A stretch of 64,000 nt of DNA from Terriglobia bacterium (GTDB lineage Bacteria; Acidobacteriota; Terriglobia; Terriglobales; Acidobacteriaceae): positions 1-64,000 of the forward strand of contig JAIQFP010000016.1 in the NCBI GenBank assembly GCA_020073165.1. Reading direction: 5' to 3'. Of this stretch, positions 27,923 to 36,500 are shown one piece after another (positions within the stretch are counted from its first letter, which is position 1; each line of letters starts with the position of its first letter). A model generated the notes under the pieces. The model was given only the letters and a program-made list of their open reading frames with translations. It did not search any database and was not told where the DNA came from. Both the position numbers and the translations under genes were made by a program.

Positions 27923-28246
27923 AAACGATGCGAGATCACGTCATGTTCGGAATGCGTACACCAGGACGTGACCCCTATCACTGACACTCCACAGCTCCGG
28001 GCACAGGATTATCTAAGAGCCACGGCGCGGTGACCCCGGGTTAGGCCTGCGAACCCGATTTCCCGCTGAGGGTTAGGTCTGCGTAAAGCAGGCAAGAAAA
28101 AGGTGTTTATCAAGGTTGGATGTTCGGCACATCGGCCTCGCACCCGTACCAGTTGCGAGGCAAGCTGGCGCCCATGGTCAGCCTCAAATCGTGGACAGTC
28201 ACATTGACTGAAGGCAAAACCACGGTCGCCAAGATCGGACATACCG
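27923..28246. other. Intergenic region with a spaced direct repeat
   Basis: About 325 bases before the acyl-CoA synthetase gene. GGGTTAGGCCTGCG (28038-28051) recurs as GGGTTAGGTCTGCG (28070-28083), 32 bases apart with one mismatch. No convincing gene or terminator was seen; the open frames here lack ribosome sites. Confidence 0.45.
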
Positions 28247-29947
28247 ATGGGCAACCCGGCTTCCTACGAGGAACTTTCGGCAAACTTCGACTGGTCAGTG
28301 GCTGAACGTGAGTTGGGCTATCGCCAAGGCGGCCCGATCAACATTGGTTGGATGTGCAGCGACCGCCTTTGCCACCTGGGCTTGGCCAACAAACTGGCGT
28401 TGCATTGGGAAGACTACCAGGGCAACCAGAAGCGATTCACCTTTGATGACCTGCGCGTTCTGTCCAACACCATAGCCCACTTCCTTGGCGAGCTCGGCAT
28501 CCAGCCCGGCGAACGCGTGTGTCTGTTCATGGATCGGGTACCCGAGTTGTACATCGGGTTCCTGGGCGTCCTGAAGACGGGCGCGGTAGCCCAGCCGCTG
28601 TTTTCCGCCTTTGGGGACGAGTCGTTGTTCGTGCGCCTACAGAACGCCAACACCTCGGCGATCATCACCCAGAAGAAACATCTCCCCAAAGTTCGCAAGA
28701 TTCGCGAACAACTGCCGAACCTGCGCCACATCATTGTGGTGGATGTAGGTGAATCTGCGCTGCAGCCGCGCGAAGTGTCTTTCCACATGGACCAGGCACC
28801 CCGCATCGAAGATTTTGCCGTCTATCCCACCACTGCCGAGTCGCCGTCGGTTCTGCATTACACTTCCGGCACCACCGGCCAGCCCAAGGGGGCGCAGCAC
28901 GTTCACTATTCGATCGTAGCGCAGTACCTCACCGCCAAGTGGGTGCTGGACCTTCGGCCCGATGACATCTACTGGTGCAACGCCGATCCCGGCTGGGTCA
29001 CGGGCACTTCGTACGGCATCATTGGCCCCTGGTCGAACGGCATTACCCAGGTGGTGTTCGATTCCGGCTTCAACGCGGAGCACTGGTACCAGTTCATGGA
29101 AAAGCACCGCGTGACCGTCTGGTATTCGGCGCCCACGGCCATCCGACTGCTCATGAAGGAGGGAACCGAGATCGTACAGCGGCACGACTTGTCCAGCCTG
29201 CGGTACCTGGCCAGCGTTGGCGAGCCACTCAACGCCGAGGCGGTCCTGTGGTCGCAGAAGGTGTTTGGCAAGCCGTTCCACGACACGTTCTGGCAGACGG
29301 AAACCGGCTGCATCGTGATCACAAATTTCCCCGGGATGCCGGTCAAGCCGGGCTCCATGGGAAAAGCGTTCCCCGGAATTACCGCGACGGCGCTGAACCC
29401 GAAAACCTATGAGCCGGTGAATCAACCAGGGATCGCGGGGCTGATCGCGCTGCGTCCGGGGTGGCCGTCGCAGATACGCGGCTACTGGAACAACGAGGCG
29501 GGTTACAAAGCGAAGTTCAAGAATGGCTGGTACCTGTGCGGCGATCGCGCCTCGATCGATGCCGATGGCTACTTCTGGTTCATGGGACGGGACGACGACG
29601 TCATCAACACCGGCGGGCACCTGGTCGGCCCGTTTGAGATCGAATCGGCTCTCCTGGGATGCCCGTCCGTGGCCGAGTCTGCCGCTGTTGCCAAGCCCGA
29701 TCCGGTCAATATGGAAGTGGTCAAGGCGTACGTGACCCTGAAGAAGGGTTTCACGCCGTCGGATGATCTCGAGCTCGAGATCATGAACCGCATCCGCAAG
29801 CGGTTATCGCCGCTGGCGATGCCACAGGAGATTGAGTTCGTGGACTCGCTGCCCAAGACCCGCAGCGGCAAGATCGTGCGCCGCATCCTGCGCTGTAAGG
29901 AGTTCCACGAGCCGGTGGGAGACCTTTCCACCATCATGGATGACTGA
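28247..29947 (+). CDS. Acetyl-CoA synthetase-like AMP-forming ligase
   Basis: A 566-residue ANL-superfamily enzyme. The ATP loop HYTSGTTGQPKGAQ, the motifs WCNADPGWVTGTSYG and DTFWQTETGC, and the C-terminal catalytic lysine region KTRSGKIVRRIL are all present. These place it near AcsA-type acetyl-CoA synthetases, which make acetyl-CoA or another short acyl-CoA through an acyl-adenylate. It would act in the cytoplasm. The next two genes are an acyl carrier protein and a KBL-type enzyme, suggesting that the activated acyl group is passed on to condensation with an amino acid. Exact substrate unknown. Confidence 0.8.
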   Translation: MGNPASYEELSANFDWSVAERELGYRQGGPINIGWMCSDRLCHLGLANKLALHWEDYQGNQKRFTFDDLRVLSNTIAHFLGELGIQPGERVCLFMDRVPELYIGFLGVLKTGAVAQPLFSAFGDESLFVRLQNANTSAIITQKKHLPKVRKIREQLPNLRHIIVVDVGESALQPREVSFHMDQAPRIEDFAVYPTTAESPSVLHYTSGTTGQPKGAQHVHYSIVAQYLTAKWVLDLRPDDIYWCNADPGWVTGTSYGIIGPWSNGITQVVFDSGFNAEHWYQFMEKHRVTVWYSAPTAIRLLMKEGTEIVQRHDLSSLRYLASVGEPLNAEAVLWSQKVFGKPFHDTFWQTETGCIVITNFPGMPVKPGSMGKAFPGITATALNPKTYEPVNQPGIAGLIALRPGWPSQIRGYWNNEAGYKAKFKNGWYLCGDRASIDADGYFWFMGRDDDVINTGGHLVGPFEIESALLGCPSVAESAAVAKPDPVNMEVVKAYVTLKKGFTPSDDLELEIMNRIRKRLSPLAMPQEIEFVDSLPKTRSGKIVRRILRCKEFHEPVGDLSTIMDD

Positions 29948-29973
29948 AGATCGACTAGAAAGGGAGAGCGACC

Positions 29974-30237
29974 ATGGACGACATCACCAAAGTAGTTCTT
30001 GCCTACGTGACCCGGGAATACCTGGAGGACGGGGACGAACGGACGATCACCGAGACCACGCCGCTGATCTCGGGCGGGATCGTGGATTCCTTCTCCATGG
30101 TGTCTCTCCTGCGGTTCCTGGAGAAGAAGTATTCGATCCACATTCCTGACGAAGCCGCCACGCCGGACGCCTTCGATACCGTGGAGCGCATCACAGCGCT
30201 GGTGCGGCGGTTCCAGAAAGTGGAGACCAGCGTTTAG
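29974..30237 (+). CDS. Acyl carrier protein
   Basis: An 87-residue protein with the attachment motif GGIVDSFSMVSLLRFLE, in which the Ser after Asp would carry phosphopantetheine, and a four-helix composition. It is not the usual fatty-acid ACP (no DSLDTVEL) and resembles stand-alone carriers of small pathways. The start at ATG 29974 follows GGGAG. It sits 26 bases after the acyl-activating enzyme and 74 before the KBL-type gene, so it may carry the acyl group between them. Confidence 0.8.
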   Translation: MDDITKVVLAYVTREYLEDGDERTITETTPLISGGIVDSFSMVSLLRFLEKKYSIHIPDEAATPDAFDTVERITALVRRFQKVETSV

Positions 30238-30251
30238 AACGTGCTCGGCGC

Positions 30252-30275
30252 CGCCCGCCTTTCGTGGGGCGGGCG
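30252..30275 (+). promoter_or_regulatory. GC-rich hairpin between the ACP and KBL genes
   Basis: CGCCCGCC and GGCGGGCG form a perfect 8-base stem around an 8-base loop. No T run follows, so it is more likely a transcript-stabilising, processing or weak attenuating element than a full terminator. Confidence 0.4.
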
Positions 30276-30311
30276 CTGCACTAATTCGAATTTCATCACG
30301 CGAGGAACATC

Positions 30312-31571
30312 ATGGCCTTTTCCAATGCAGTTCGCAACGGCTATCAAACCGAGATCGAGGGAATCAAAGCCGCCGGCCTGTTCAAGGGCGAGCGGTATAT
30401 CCATTCCCCCCAGGGGTCGGAGATTCAGGTGGAGTTTCCGGTCGGCTCCGAAATCAGGAAGTGCATCAACATTTGCGCCAACAACTACCTGGGGCTCTCC
30501 AGCCATCCTGAGGTCATCGCCGCGGCGCACGCCGGGTTGGACAACCGTGGCTACGGCATGTCATCGGTGCGCTTCATCTGTGGGACGCAGGATATTCACC
30601 GCGAGCTTGAGAACCGGCTGACCGAATTTCTCGGGACCGAGGATACCCTCCTGTTTCCTTCCTGTATGGACGCCAACGCCGGCTTTTTCGAAGCCTGCCT
30701 GACCGAGCGGGATGTGATGATCGCCGACCGGCTGGTGCATGCCTCCATCGTGGACGGGATGCGCCTGTGCAAAGCGATGCAGGATACGTTCAAGCACTCC
30801 GACATGGGCCACCTGGAGGAGAAGCTGCAAGAGCACCAGGACAAGCGCTATCGGATGATCATCACCGACGGCGTGTTTTCGATGGACGGCGACATGGCCA
30901 AGCTCGACCAGATTGTGAGCCTGGCCGAAAAGTACAACGCCATGGTGTTTTTGGACGACTCGCACGCCACCGGCTTCATCGGCCGCACTGGGCGCGGCAC
31001 CCAAGAACATTGCGGTGTCTTGGGACGGATTGACGTGATCACCACTACGCTGGGGAAAGCGCTGGGCGGCGCTTCCGGCGGGTGCGTGAGCGGGCGTCGT
31101 GAGCTGGTGGAGATGTGCCGCCAGCGGGCGCGTCCGTTCCTTTTCTCCAACTCGGTGGCCCCGGTGATTGTGGCAGGTGCGCTCAAGGTCATGGACCTGA
31201 TCACCGCCAGCACCGGCCGCCGCGACAAGCTGGAGTGGAACGCCAGGTACTGGCGTGGCCTGCTGAAGGATGCCGGCTTCGACATCAAGGAAGGCGACAC
31301 CCCGATCGTGCCGGTCATGCTGTACGACGCCAAGCTAGCGCAAGACTTCGCCCGCGACCTGTTTGACGAGGGCGTTTATGCGGTCGGCTTCTTTTTCCCG
31401 GTGGTGCCCAAGGGCCAAGCCCGCATTCGCACGCAACTGTCGGCGGCCCACGAGAAGCATCATCTGGACACCGCGATTGCGGCCTTCAAGAAGGTTGGCC
31501 AGAAGCACGGCATCCTGGGATTGGGGAAGAAGGAACTCATCGCAAAGTACGAGATGGAATTGGTGAGGTAG
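30312..31571 (+). CDS. kbl: KBL-type alpha-oxoamine synthase (glycine C-acetyltransferase-like)
   Basis: A 419-residue PLP enzyme closely resembling 2-amino-3-ketobutyrate CoA ligase. Visible landmarks are NICANNYLGLSSHP, RFICGTQDIHRELE, the aspartate region FLDDSHATGFIGRTGRG, the PLP lysine in TTLGKALGGASGG and the C-terminal FFFPVVPKGQARIRTQ. KBL condenses glycine with acetyl-CoA. The usual partner, threonine dehydrogenase, is not adjacent; instead an acetyl-CoA-synthetase-like enzyme and an ACP precede it. It may therefore use an acyl-ACP, or the group may be an acetate- and glycine-using branch. The fold is certain, the substrate is not. Confidence 0.85.
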   Translation: MAFSNAVRNGYQTEIEGIKAAGLFKGERYIHSPQGSEIQVEFPVGSEIRKCINICANNYLGLSSHPEVIAAAHAGLDNRGYGMSSVRFICGTQDIHRELENRLTEFLGTEDTLLFPSCMDANAGFFEACLTERDVMIADRLVHASIVDGMRLCKAMQDTFKHSDMGHLEEKLQEHQDKRYRMIITDGVFSMDGDMAKLDQIVSLAEKYNAMVFLDDSHATGFIGRTGRGTQEHCGVLGRIDVITTTLGKALGGASGGCVSGRRELVEMCRQRARPFLFSNSVAPVIVAGALKVMDLITASTGRRDKLEWNARYWRGLLKDAGFDIKEGDTPIVPVMLYDAKLAQDFARDLFDEGVYAVGFFFPVVPKGQARIRTQLSAAHEKHHLDTAIAAFKKVGQKHGILGLGKKELIAKYEMELVR

Positions 31572-31646
31572 CAAGAGCAGCCACGTGAGGCGAGGGAATC
31601 CGCGTGGCCTCGACGACGAGCCGGACGGTCGGAAACGGAGGTCAAC

Positions 31647-31829
31647 ATGCTCTGCGCAGAACTCGAGCAAATGGAGGCGCAAATCGACGACATTCTTACG
31701 GCGCTGGAAAGGCCGGGATTGACAGAGCAAGAAAGGGAAGCGCTGGATAGAACTTATGCCGAGTTGAGCCATGCCATAAGAGAACATCAGACGTTTGGGC
31801 ACCACGGCGGCCCCTGTTTCGAAGAATAA
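31647..31829 (+). CDS. Small coiled-coil hypothetical protein
   Basis: A 60-residue acidic helical protein (CAELEQMEAQIDDILTALER, then LTEQEREALDRTYAELSHAI), ending in a His/Cys-containing tail (HHGGPCFEE). The start at ATG 31647 is preceded by GGAGG. No family is recognised. It lies between the KBL-type gene and a further small gene on the same strand. Confidence 0.5.
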   Translation: MLCAELEQMEAQIDDILTALERPGLTEQEREALDRTYAELSHAIREHQTFGHHGGPCFEE

Positions 31830-31861
31830 AGAATTCCTATCGGCATTCGCGGGAGGTGCGT

Positions 31862-32065
31862 ATGCGCGCAGATCGCGTGGAAGTCTCCTGGGACGGGGAC
31901 AAGAAGAAGTGGGTAGTCCGAATTCAAGTCGGCGGGGAAGTGATTCGCCGAAGTTGTGACGTGTCGAAAGATGCGATGGAGCCAACCATCCGCTCTGCGG
32001 CACAGGAAGCGATAAAGGACGAAGGTTACGAAGCAGACGTCATGCAGATGACGATTCATCGTTGA
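31862..32065 (+). CDS. Small hypothetical protein
   Basis: A 67-residue protein starting at ATG 31862 behind GGGAGG. Beta-strand-like segments (DRVEVSWDGDKKKWVVRIQV) precede a helix (EPTIRSAAQEAIKDEGYEA). It could be a small beta-alpha domain. No family is recognised. It is followed 69 bases later by an exported protein gene. Confidence 0.5.
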   Translation: MRADRVEVSWDGDKKKWVVRIQVGGEVIRRSCDVSKDAMEPTIRSAAQEAIKDEGYEADVMQMTIHR

Positions 32066-32133
32066 CACGTGACGAACAGCGAGCCCTTCGCGATCGAGTC
32101 GATCGCAGACTGAAAGAAAGGAGGGCGAGGAGT

Positions 32134-32592
32134 ATGAACACTCGGGTCGTGCATCATGCTGTTTCAAGAGTGAGCTTGGCGGTCTTGCCAATTCTGGGCG
32201 TATTGGTGCTGACCGCGGGGTTTCTGGCGGCCCAAGCCACCATCTCAGCGGGACCCCTTTCGCTATACCAGGTCAAGGTCATCTATGTTGTTCCGTCAGC
32301 GGATGATTTTGTGGGCCTGCTAAGGTCCCATCTCGAAAGATGGGATGCGGTACGGATAACGTCGCAGCAAGAAGAAGCCGACGCGATTCTGATCTGTCGA
32401 ACCGAGAGCAGAATCGTGCCCGGCAAGGTTGTAGTGCGATGGACTTCGGTGGAAACAACCCTCGTAGACCGTCGCTCGCAGAGATCCATCTGGAAGACCA
32501 CGAAGTCCACGGCCCTGGATGCAAGAACACTGGCGGAGGAGATTGTAGAACAGCTTAAGAAGGACTGGAGGAAATCAGCCAGCGAGTTTTGA
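32134..32592 (+). CDS. Exported or membrane-anchored hypothetical protein
   Basis: A 152-residue protein with an N-terminal hydrophobic segment (LAVLPILGVLVLTAGFLAAQ) followed by a soluble domain of alternating strands and helices (VKVIYVVPSADDFVGLLRSH, ADAILICRTESRI, then SLDARTLAEEI-like helix). The start at ATG 32134 follows GAGGAG; the longer frame from 32062 is rejected. It resembles short periplasmic domains found widely in Acidobacteriota, but no name can be given. Confidence 0.5.
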   Translation: MNTRVVHHAVSRVSLAVLPILGVLVLTAGFLAAQATISAGPLSLYQVKVIYVVPSADDFVGLLRSHLERWDAVRITSQQEEADAILICRTESRIVPGKVVVRWTSVETTLVDRRSQRSIWKTTKSTALDARTLAEEIVEQLKKDWRKSASEF

Positions 32593-32659
32593 AGGCTAGG
32601 CGGCCGCACGAACAGCAACTGAGTGAAGGCGTGTCTGCCTTCTGGGGAAGGGGGTTCTT

Positions 32660-33220
32660 ATGCGGGCTGCAACTGCCCCGAAGCACGATTTCATGAAGCC
32701 GGTCGTGCAACCGTCCAGTCACAAAAGTGTCGAAATGCGGCGAAGACACACCGGGCTGGACTGGGCCATCGTGGGACTGTGTCTCATCTTCATTCTTATT
32801 TCGGCGGGGGCTGCATATCTTGAGCCTGACGTTCGGGCGCTCCACCTTTATGAATGGTTGATCTACCTGGCGGTCATGGTGCTGACACTGAGACATAGCA
32901 AGTGGGGATATGGGATCGGGATCTCCGCTGCCGCCTTTTGGCTTGGCCTGAGCCTCGTTGGAACCACCTTTCTTCGCGACGGGATCCAGAATTGGTCTGG
33001 ATTCCTGAAGACAGGGCGCATCATGAGTGTGATGGCATTCGTTGCAGTACCGGCAGCAATCTCTCAGTTGCTGCTGATCGTCTGCTGCCTCTGGGACTAT
33101 GGGCGAATCAAGAACAAGCAGTGGAGCGATCTCGAAATTCTGGCGGGGAGTGCCGTGATTTCGGTGGTTTATCTGGCTGGAGTGGTCGCACTGTTCTGGC
33201 CGCGATTTCAGTTTCGATGA
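32660..33220 (+). CDS. Four-helix membrane protein
   Basis: A 186-residue protein with hydrophobic segments at about 35-55 (WAIVGLCLIFILISAGAAYL), 65-80, 85-105 and two more toward the C-terminus (AISQLLLIVCCLW, VISVVYLAGVVALFW). No catalytic motif is seen. It precedes the ammonia-lyase-like gene by 45 bases on the same strand and could be a transport or anchoring partner, which is only a guess. Confidence 0.55.
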   Translation: MRAATAPKHDFMKPVVQPSSHKSVEMRRRHTGLDWAIVGLCLIFILISAGAAYLEPDVRALHLYEWLIYLAVMVLTLRHSKWGYGIGISAAAFWLGLSLVGTTFLRDGIQNWSGFLKTGRIMSVMAFVAVPAAISQLLLIVCCLWDYGRIKNKQWSDLEILAGSAVISVVYLAGVVALFWPRFQFR

Positions 33221-33265
33221 AGCTCAATCAACGTTCTCTGGATTCGATGTGGAGGAGGCCCGAAG

Positions 33266-34831
33266 ATGGCAGTTCTGGAAGAGGTGACACCGCACCACAA
33301 AATCGATGTGAAACTGGTGCTGGATGGCCATTCGCTGAGTATTGAGGACGTCCGGGACCTTGCCCGACATCACAGGCCTATCGAACTCCACCCCGATGCC
33401 GTCGCTCGCATCAACAAGTGCCGTGGCCTGCTGGAGCGCAAGATCAAGGCGCGAGAAATTATGTACGGCGTCAATACCGGCATAGGTGAACTTTCTGAAG
33501 TCGTGCTCACCCCGGAGCAGGCCGAGAAGTTTCAGAGATACCTGCTTTACTCCCACGCCGCGGGCTGCGGAGAAGCCTGCAGCGAAGAGGATGTCCGGGC
33601 AGGGATGCTCTCCCGCCTTAACACCCATTGCTGGGGCCATTCCGGGATAAGGCTCGAAATCGTCCAGACGCAAATCGAGATGCTCAATCGCGGTATCACC
33701 CCGGTGGTGTGCCAGAAGGGTTCGGTGGGGGCGTGCGGCGATCTGTCGCCCATGGCCCAGATGGCAATTACCCTCATGGGTGAGGGCGAGGTGTTCTACA
33801 AGGGAAGAAGGCTGCCTGCCAAGCAAGGCATGGTGGAGGCTGGGATTCCCACCGTAGCTTTCCGCGAGAGGGACGGGCTGGCCACCATCAACGGATCGGA
33901 TCTCATCACCGGGATGGGCTGCCTCGAACTGTGTGACGCTGAAAGGTGGATCAGGACCCAGGAAGTGGCATTGGCAATGACGCTCGAGGCGCTCAACGCC
34001 AACATGAAAGCGTACGATCACCGGATCCACCTGGTGCGGGGCTATCCGGGCGCACAGGAATGTGCTGAAAACGTGCGCCGGCTGACCGAGGGCTCGGAAC
34101 TTCTCAACCGGCCGGGGAAGAAAGTGCAGGATGCCTACTCTCTGCGCTCCAGCCCGCAGGTCATCGGCGCCGCGCGAGATGCCTGCAAGTGGGTCCGGCA
34201 AATGCTGGAGACCGAACTGAACCACGCCGCCGACAATCCCATTTTCTTTCCGGACGAAGACCTGGTGCTGACCGGGGCGAATTTCCAGGGAACGCCGATG
34301 GCGTTTGCCCTGGAGTTACTCGGCATGTCGCTGACGACCGTCGCAGTCCTCAGCGAGCGCAGGCTCAACCGGCTGATGAACCCCCACCTGTCGGCGGGTC
34401 TGCCCGCGTTCTTGACCAAGGGTGCCGGAATGTTCTCCGGGCTGATGCTGTCGCAATACACCGCAGGAGCGTTGGTCTGCGAGAACCGGGTGCTCAGCAA
34501 TCCTGCGGCCACTGGATCCATCCCGGCAGCGGCCGACCAGGAAGACTTCGTATCCATGGGCATGACCACTGCCATCAAGACCCGACAGATCATCGAGAAT
34601 TGCTGGCATGTCGTCGCCATCGAACTGATGGCGGCTGCCCAGGCCTTCGACTTGCGGGCGCCAATCAGGCCCTCGCCTGCCACAGAGGCCGCCCATCAGT
34701 CCATCCGTAAGCATGTGAGCAAACTGGAGGAAGACCGGCCCCTGCACGACGACATCAACAAACTTGCCAGTCTTGCCAAGGCGGGAGAAATCCTGGAGGC
34801 CGCTGAGAAGATCGCCGGAAAACTCAAGTGA
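33266..34831 (+). CDS. Histidine ammonia-lyase-like enzyme with an Ala-Cys-Gly cofactor motif
   Basis: A 521-residue aromatic amino acid lyase. YGVNTGIGELSEV holds the catalytic Tyr region, LLYSHAAGCG the Ser-His selectivity pair typical of histidine lyases, QDAYSLRSSPQV the second Tyr loop, and VVAIELMAAAQ the Glu seen in histidine enzymes. The cofactor MIO normally forms from Ala-Ser-Gly; here residues 156-158 read Ala-Cys-Gly (VGACGDLSPM), confirmed in the DNA as GCG TGC GGC. In Pseudomonas HutH a Ser-to-Cys change is known to be tolerated, so the enzyme may be active. No other hut genes are adjacent. It could be a lyase or an aminomutase on His or a related residue. Confidence 0.8.
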   Translation: MAVLEEVTPHHKIDVKLVLDGHSLSIEDVRDLARHHRPIELHPDAVARINKCRGLLERKIKAREIMYGVNTGIGELSEVVLTPEQAEKFQRYLLYSHAAGCGEACSEEDVRAGMLSRLNTHCWGHSGIRLEIVQTQIEMLNRGITPVVCQKGSVGACGDLSPMAQMAITLMGEGEVFYKGRRLPAKQGMVEAGIPTVAFRERDGLATINGSDLITGMGCLELCDAERWIRTQEVALAMTLEALNANMKAYDHRIHLVRGYPGAQECAENVRRLTEGSELLNRPGKKVQDAYSLRSSPQVIGAARDACKWVRQMLETELNHAADNPIFFPDEDLVLTGANFQGTPMAFALELLGMSLTTVAVLSERRLNRLMNPHLSAGLPAFLTKGAGMFSGLMLSQYTAGALVCENRVLSNPAATGSIPAAADQEDFVSMGMTTAIKTRQIIENCWHVVAIELMAAAQAFDLRAPIRPSPATEAAHQSIRKHVSKLEEDRPLHDDINKLASLAKAGEILEAAEKIAGKLK

Positions 34832-34926
34832 GCAACCCGCGTGCTCACTGCAATGATCTGAAGCAGGCATGACCGCCGGGTAGCTCGGCATCTTTCTGCC
34901 GATCAACCCTGCAGAGTTTGGCTGCC

Positions 34927-35877
34927 TCACAGCAGCTGGACGAACCCTGCGGAATCGTGATCGAGCCGGTGGAGCCCGGCGGCGTGGAATGCGTCGATGG
35001 CTTGGTGGAATTCGCGGACGGTGATACAGCGGTCGATCTCGGGATAGGCCGTTGCGGTGACGCGGCCGGCGGGGTGGTATTGCGCCATCAGGTTGACGTA
35101 GGTTTCGGGCCCCAGTTCGCGGGCAATCCACTGCATAATTTCCGGCGTTCCCGCGACCCCGCCGGGCATCACCAGGTGGCGCAAGAGAACGCCTCGCAAC
35201 GCTACGCCATGTTCATCGGTGACGAGCGGGCCGACCTGCCGGTGCATCTCAAGGATAGCGCGCCGGGCGGCTTCGGGATAATCGGGGGCTTTGGCATAGC
35301 GCCGCGCCTTTTCAGGGTCCCAGAACTTGAAGTCGGGCATGTAGATGTCCACGACGCCATCCATCAGCAGCAGTGAATCCAGCGAGTCGTAGGCGCTGGT
35401 GTTGTACACGAGAGGCAGAGTCAGGCCGCGCTCCACGGCCAGCAGCAGCGCCTCCAGAATCTGCGGCACCACATGCTCCGGCGTCACCAGGTTGATGTTG
35501 TGGCAGCCCTGATGCTGCAAGCGCAACATCATCTCCGCCAGTTCTTCCGGTTTGGTGGTGCGGCCTTCTCCAAACCAACTGATCTGGTAGTTCTGGCAAA
35601 AGACGCAACGCAGGTTGCACCAACTGAAGAAGATGGTCCCGGAGCCACGGCTGCCTCGCAGGCAGGGCTCTTCACCGAGATGAGCAAAATAGCTGCTGAC
35701 GCTGGCATACCGCCCGGTCTTGCAGACTTTCGTCTTGTCTTCAAGACGGTTGACCTGGCAGTTGCGTGGACACAGGGTACAGGCGGCCAGCTTGTTCAGG
35801 CCCAACTCCACCCGGCGTAGCAACTCTCCCGAACGCCACAGCTCGAGATAGGCGGGCTGGGAGCGCCTGTGCTCCAT
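34927..35877 (-). CDS. Radical SAM protein of the PflA/PflX-like group
   Basis: A 316-residue protein. The radical SAM motif WCNLRCVFCQNYQIS gives the three cluster cysteines, and an extra N-terminal motif CTLCPRNCQVNR, seen in the PflX-like family, precedes it. It should cleave SAM with a [4Fe-4S] cluster; the target of this family is unknown. I start at ATG 35877, which overlaps the stop of the membrane-protein gene upstream (TGATG). The longer upstream frame is rejected. It is the last gene of a short reverse-strand operon containing a Flp-type pilin. Confidence 0.8.
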   Translation of the reverse strand: MEHRRSQPAYLELWRSGELLRRVELGLNKLAACTLCPRNCQVNRLEDKTKVCKTGRYASVSSYFAHLGEEPCLRGSRGSGTIFFSWCNLRCVFCQNYQISWFGEGRTTKPEELAEMMLRLQHQGCHNINLVTPEHVVPQILEALLLAVERGLTLPLVYNTSAYDSLDSLLLMDGVVDIYMPDFKFWDPEKARRYAKAPDYPEAARRAILEMHRQVGPLVTDEHGVALRGVLLRHLVMPGGVAGTPEIMQWIARELGPETYVNLMAQYHPAGRVTATAYPEIDRCITVREFHQAIDAFHAAGLHRLDHDSAGFVQLL

Positions 35878-36272
35878 CAGCGCCCCAGTGCTGCGGAGGT
35901 CAGAGACCGGCAAGCCACACGCACCAGCATCCAGAGTATGTAGTAGAAAACCGTCAGTACAAGCACAACGACCGTGCGTCCGAAGACCGAGAGAGTCTCT
36001 CCGAGAACCCGCGACGGTAGATCGAGGACATAGGTAGCCAGCAATCCAGCTATCAATCCCAGGACCGCTCCCCAAAACGGCAAGCGTTGCGGCACCCACG
36101 CCGCGGGCGCAAGCAGCGCCCAGACACCCCATGCCAGGGGTGCCATACACCAGATGATCGTCAGTGGATAGATCCTTTCGAAGGTCAGGCCGGGTGTAAG
36201 GACCGCGACTAGCGCCCCCAAAGCGATGGCAATCGAAGCAATCGTGCTACCGGCCGCGAATCGCGCAAACAT
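35877..36272 (-). CDS. Small multi-helix membrane protein
   Basis: A 131-residue protein with four hydrophobic helices (STIASIAIALGALVAVLT, LTIIWCMAPLAWGVWALL, GAVLGLIAGLLATYVL, VVVLVLTVFYYILWMLV). An AAGGAGG site seven bases before ATG 36272 decides the start; the ATG at 36293 has none. No family is recognised. The gene lies between a Flp-type pilin and a radical SAM gene and overlaps the latter by one base. Confidence 0.6.
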   Translation of the reverse strand: MFARFAAGSTIASIAIALGALVAVLTPGLTFERIYPLTIIWCMAPLAWGVWALLAPAAWVPQRLPFWGAVLGLIAGLLATYVLDLPSRVLGETLSVFGRTVVVLVLTVFYYILWMLVRVACRSLTSAALGR

Positions 36273-36323
36273 GCAGACCTCCTTGCCATGCACGACGAAG
36301 CCACGCTACCACTCCCGCGAAGC

Positions 36324-36488
36324 TCACTGGATTGAGCTGGCGGCGCTGGAGAAGACGTTGTTCGCGTTGGTACCGATCAATCGAATCGTGCCCACGATCA
36401 GGACCAGGATGACCGCCAGCATCACGGCGTACTCCGCGATATCCTGGCCCCCATCGTCCGACCACAATGTGCGAAGAAGGTAAGCCAT
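36324..36488 (-). CDS. Flp/Fap-type pilin component
   Basis: A 54-residue protein with the Flp-pilin layout: a short charged N-terminus (LLRTLWSDDGGQDIAEYAVM) followed by one hydrophobic helix (LAVILVLIVGTIRLIG) and a small polar tail (NANNVFSSAASSIQ). The EYA segment just before the hydrophobic helix is where Flp prepilins carry their key Glu-Tyr pair. Tad-type prepilins are cut by a dedicated peptidase before assembly. No tad assembly genes are seen in the window, so this looks like an orphan pilin. It is flanked by small genes on the same strand. Confidence 0.75.
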   Translation of the reverse strand: MAYLLRTLWSDDGGQDIAEYAVMLAVILVLIVGTIRLIGTNANNVFSSAASSIQ

Positions 36489-36500
36489 AGTTTGTGCTCC

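Noticed and set aside
33224-34225. Reverse-strand 333-codon frame inside the ammonia-lyase gene
   Set aside because: Shadow frame opposite a clear enzyme gene.
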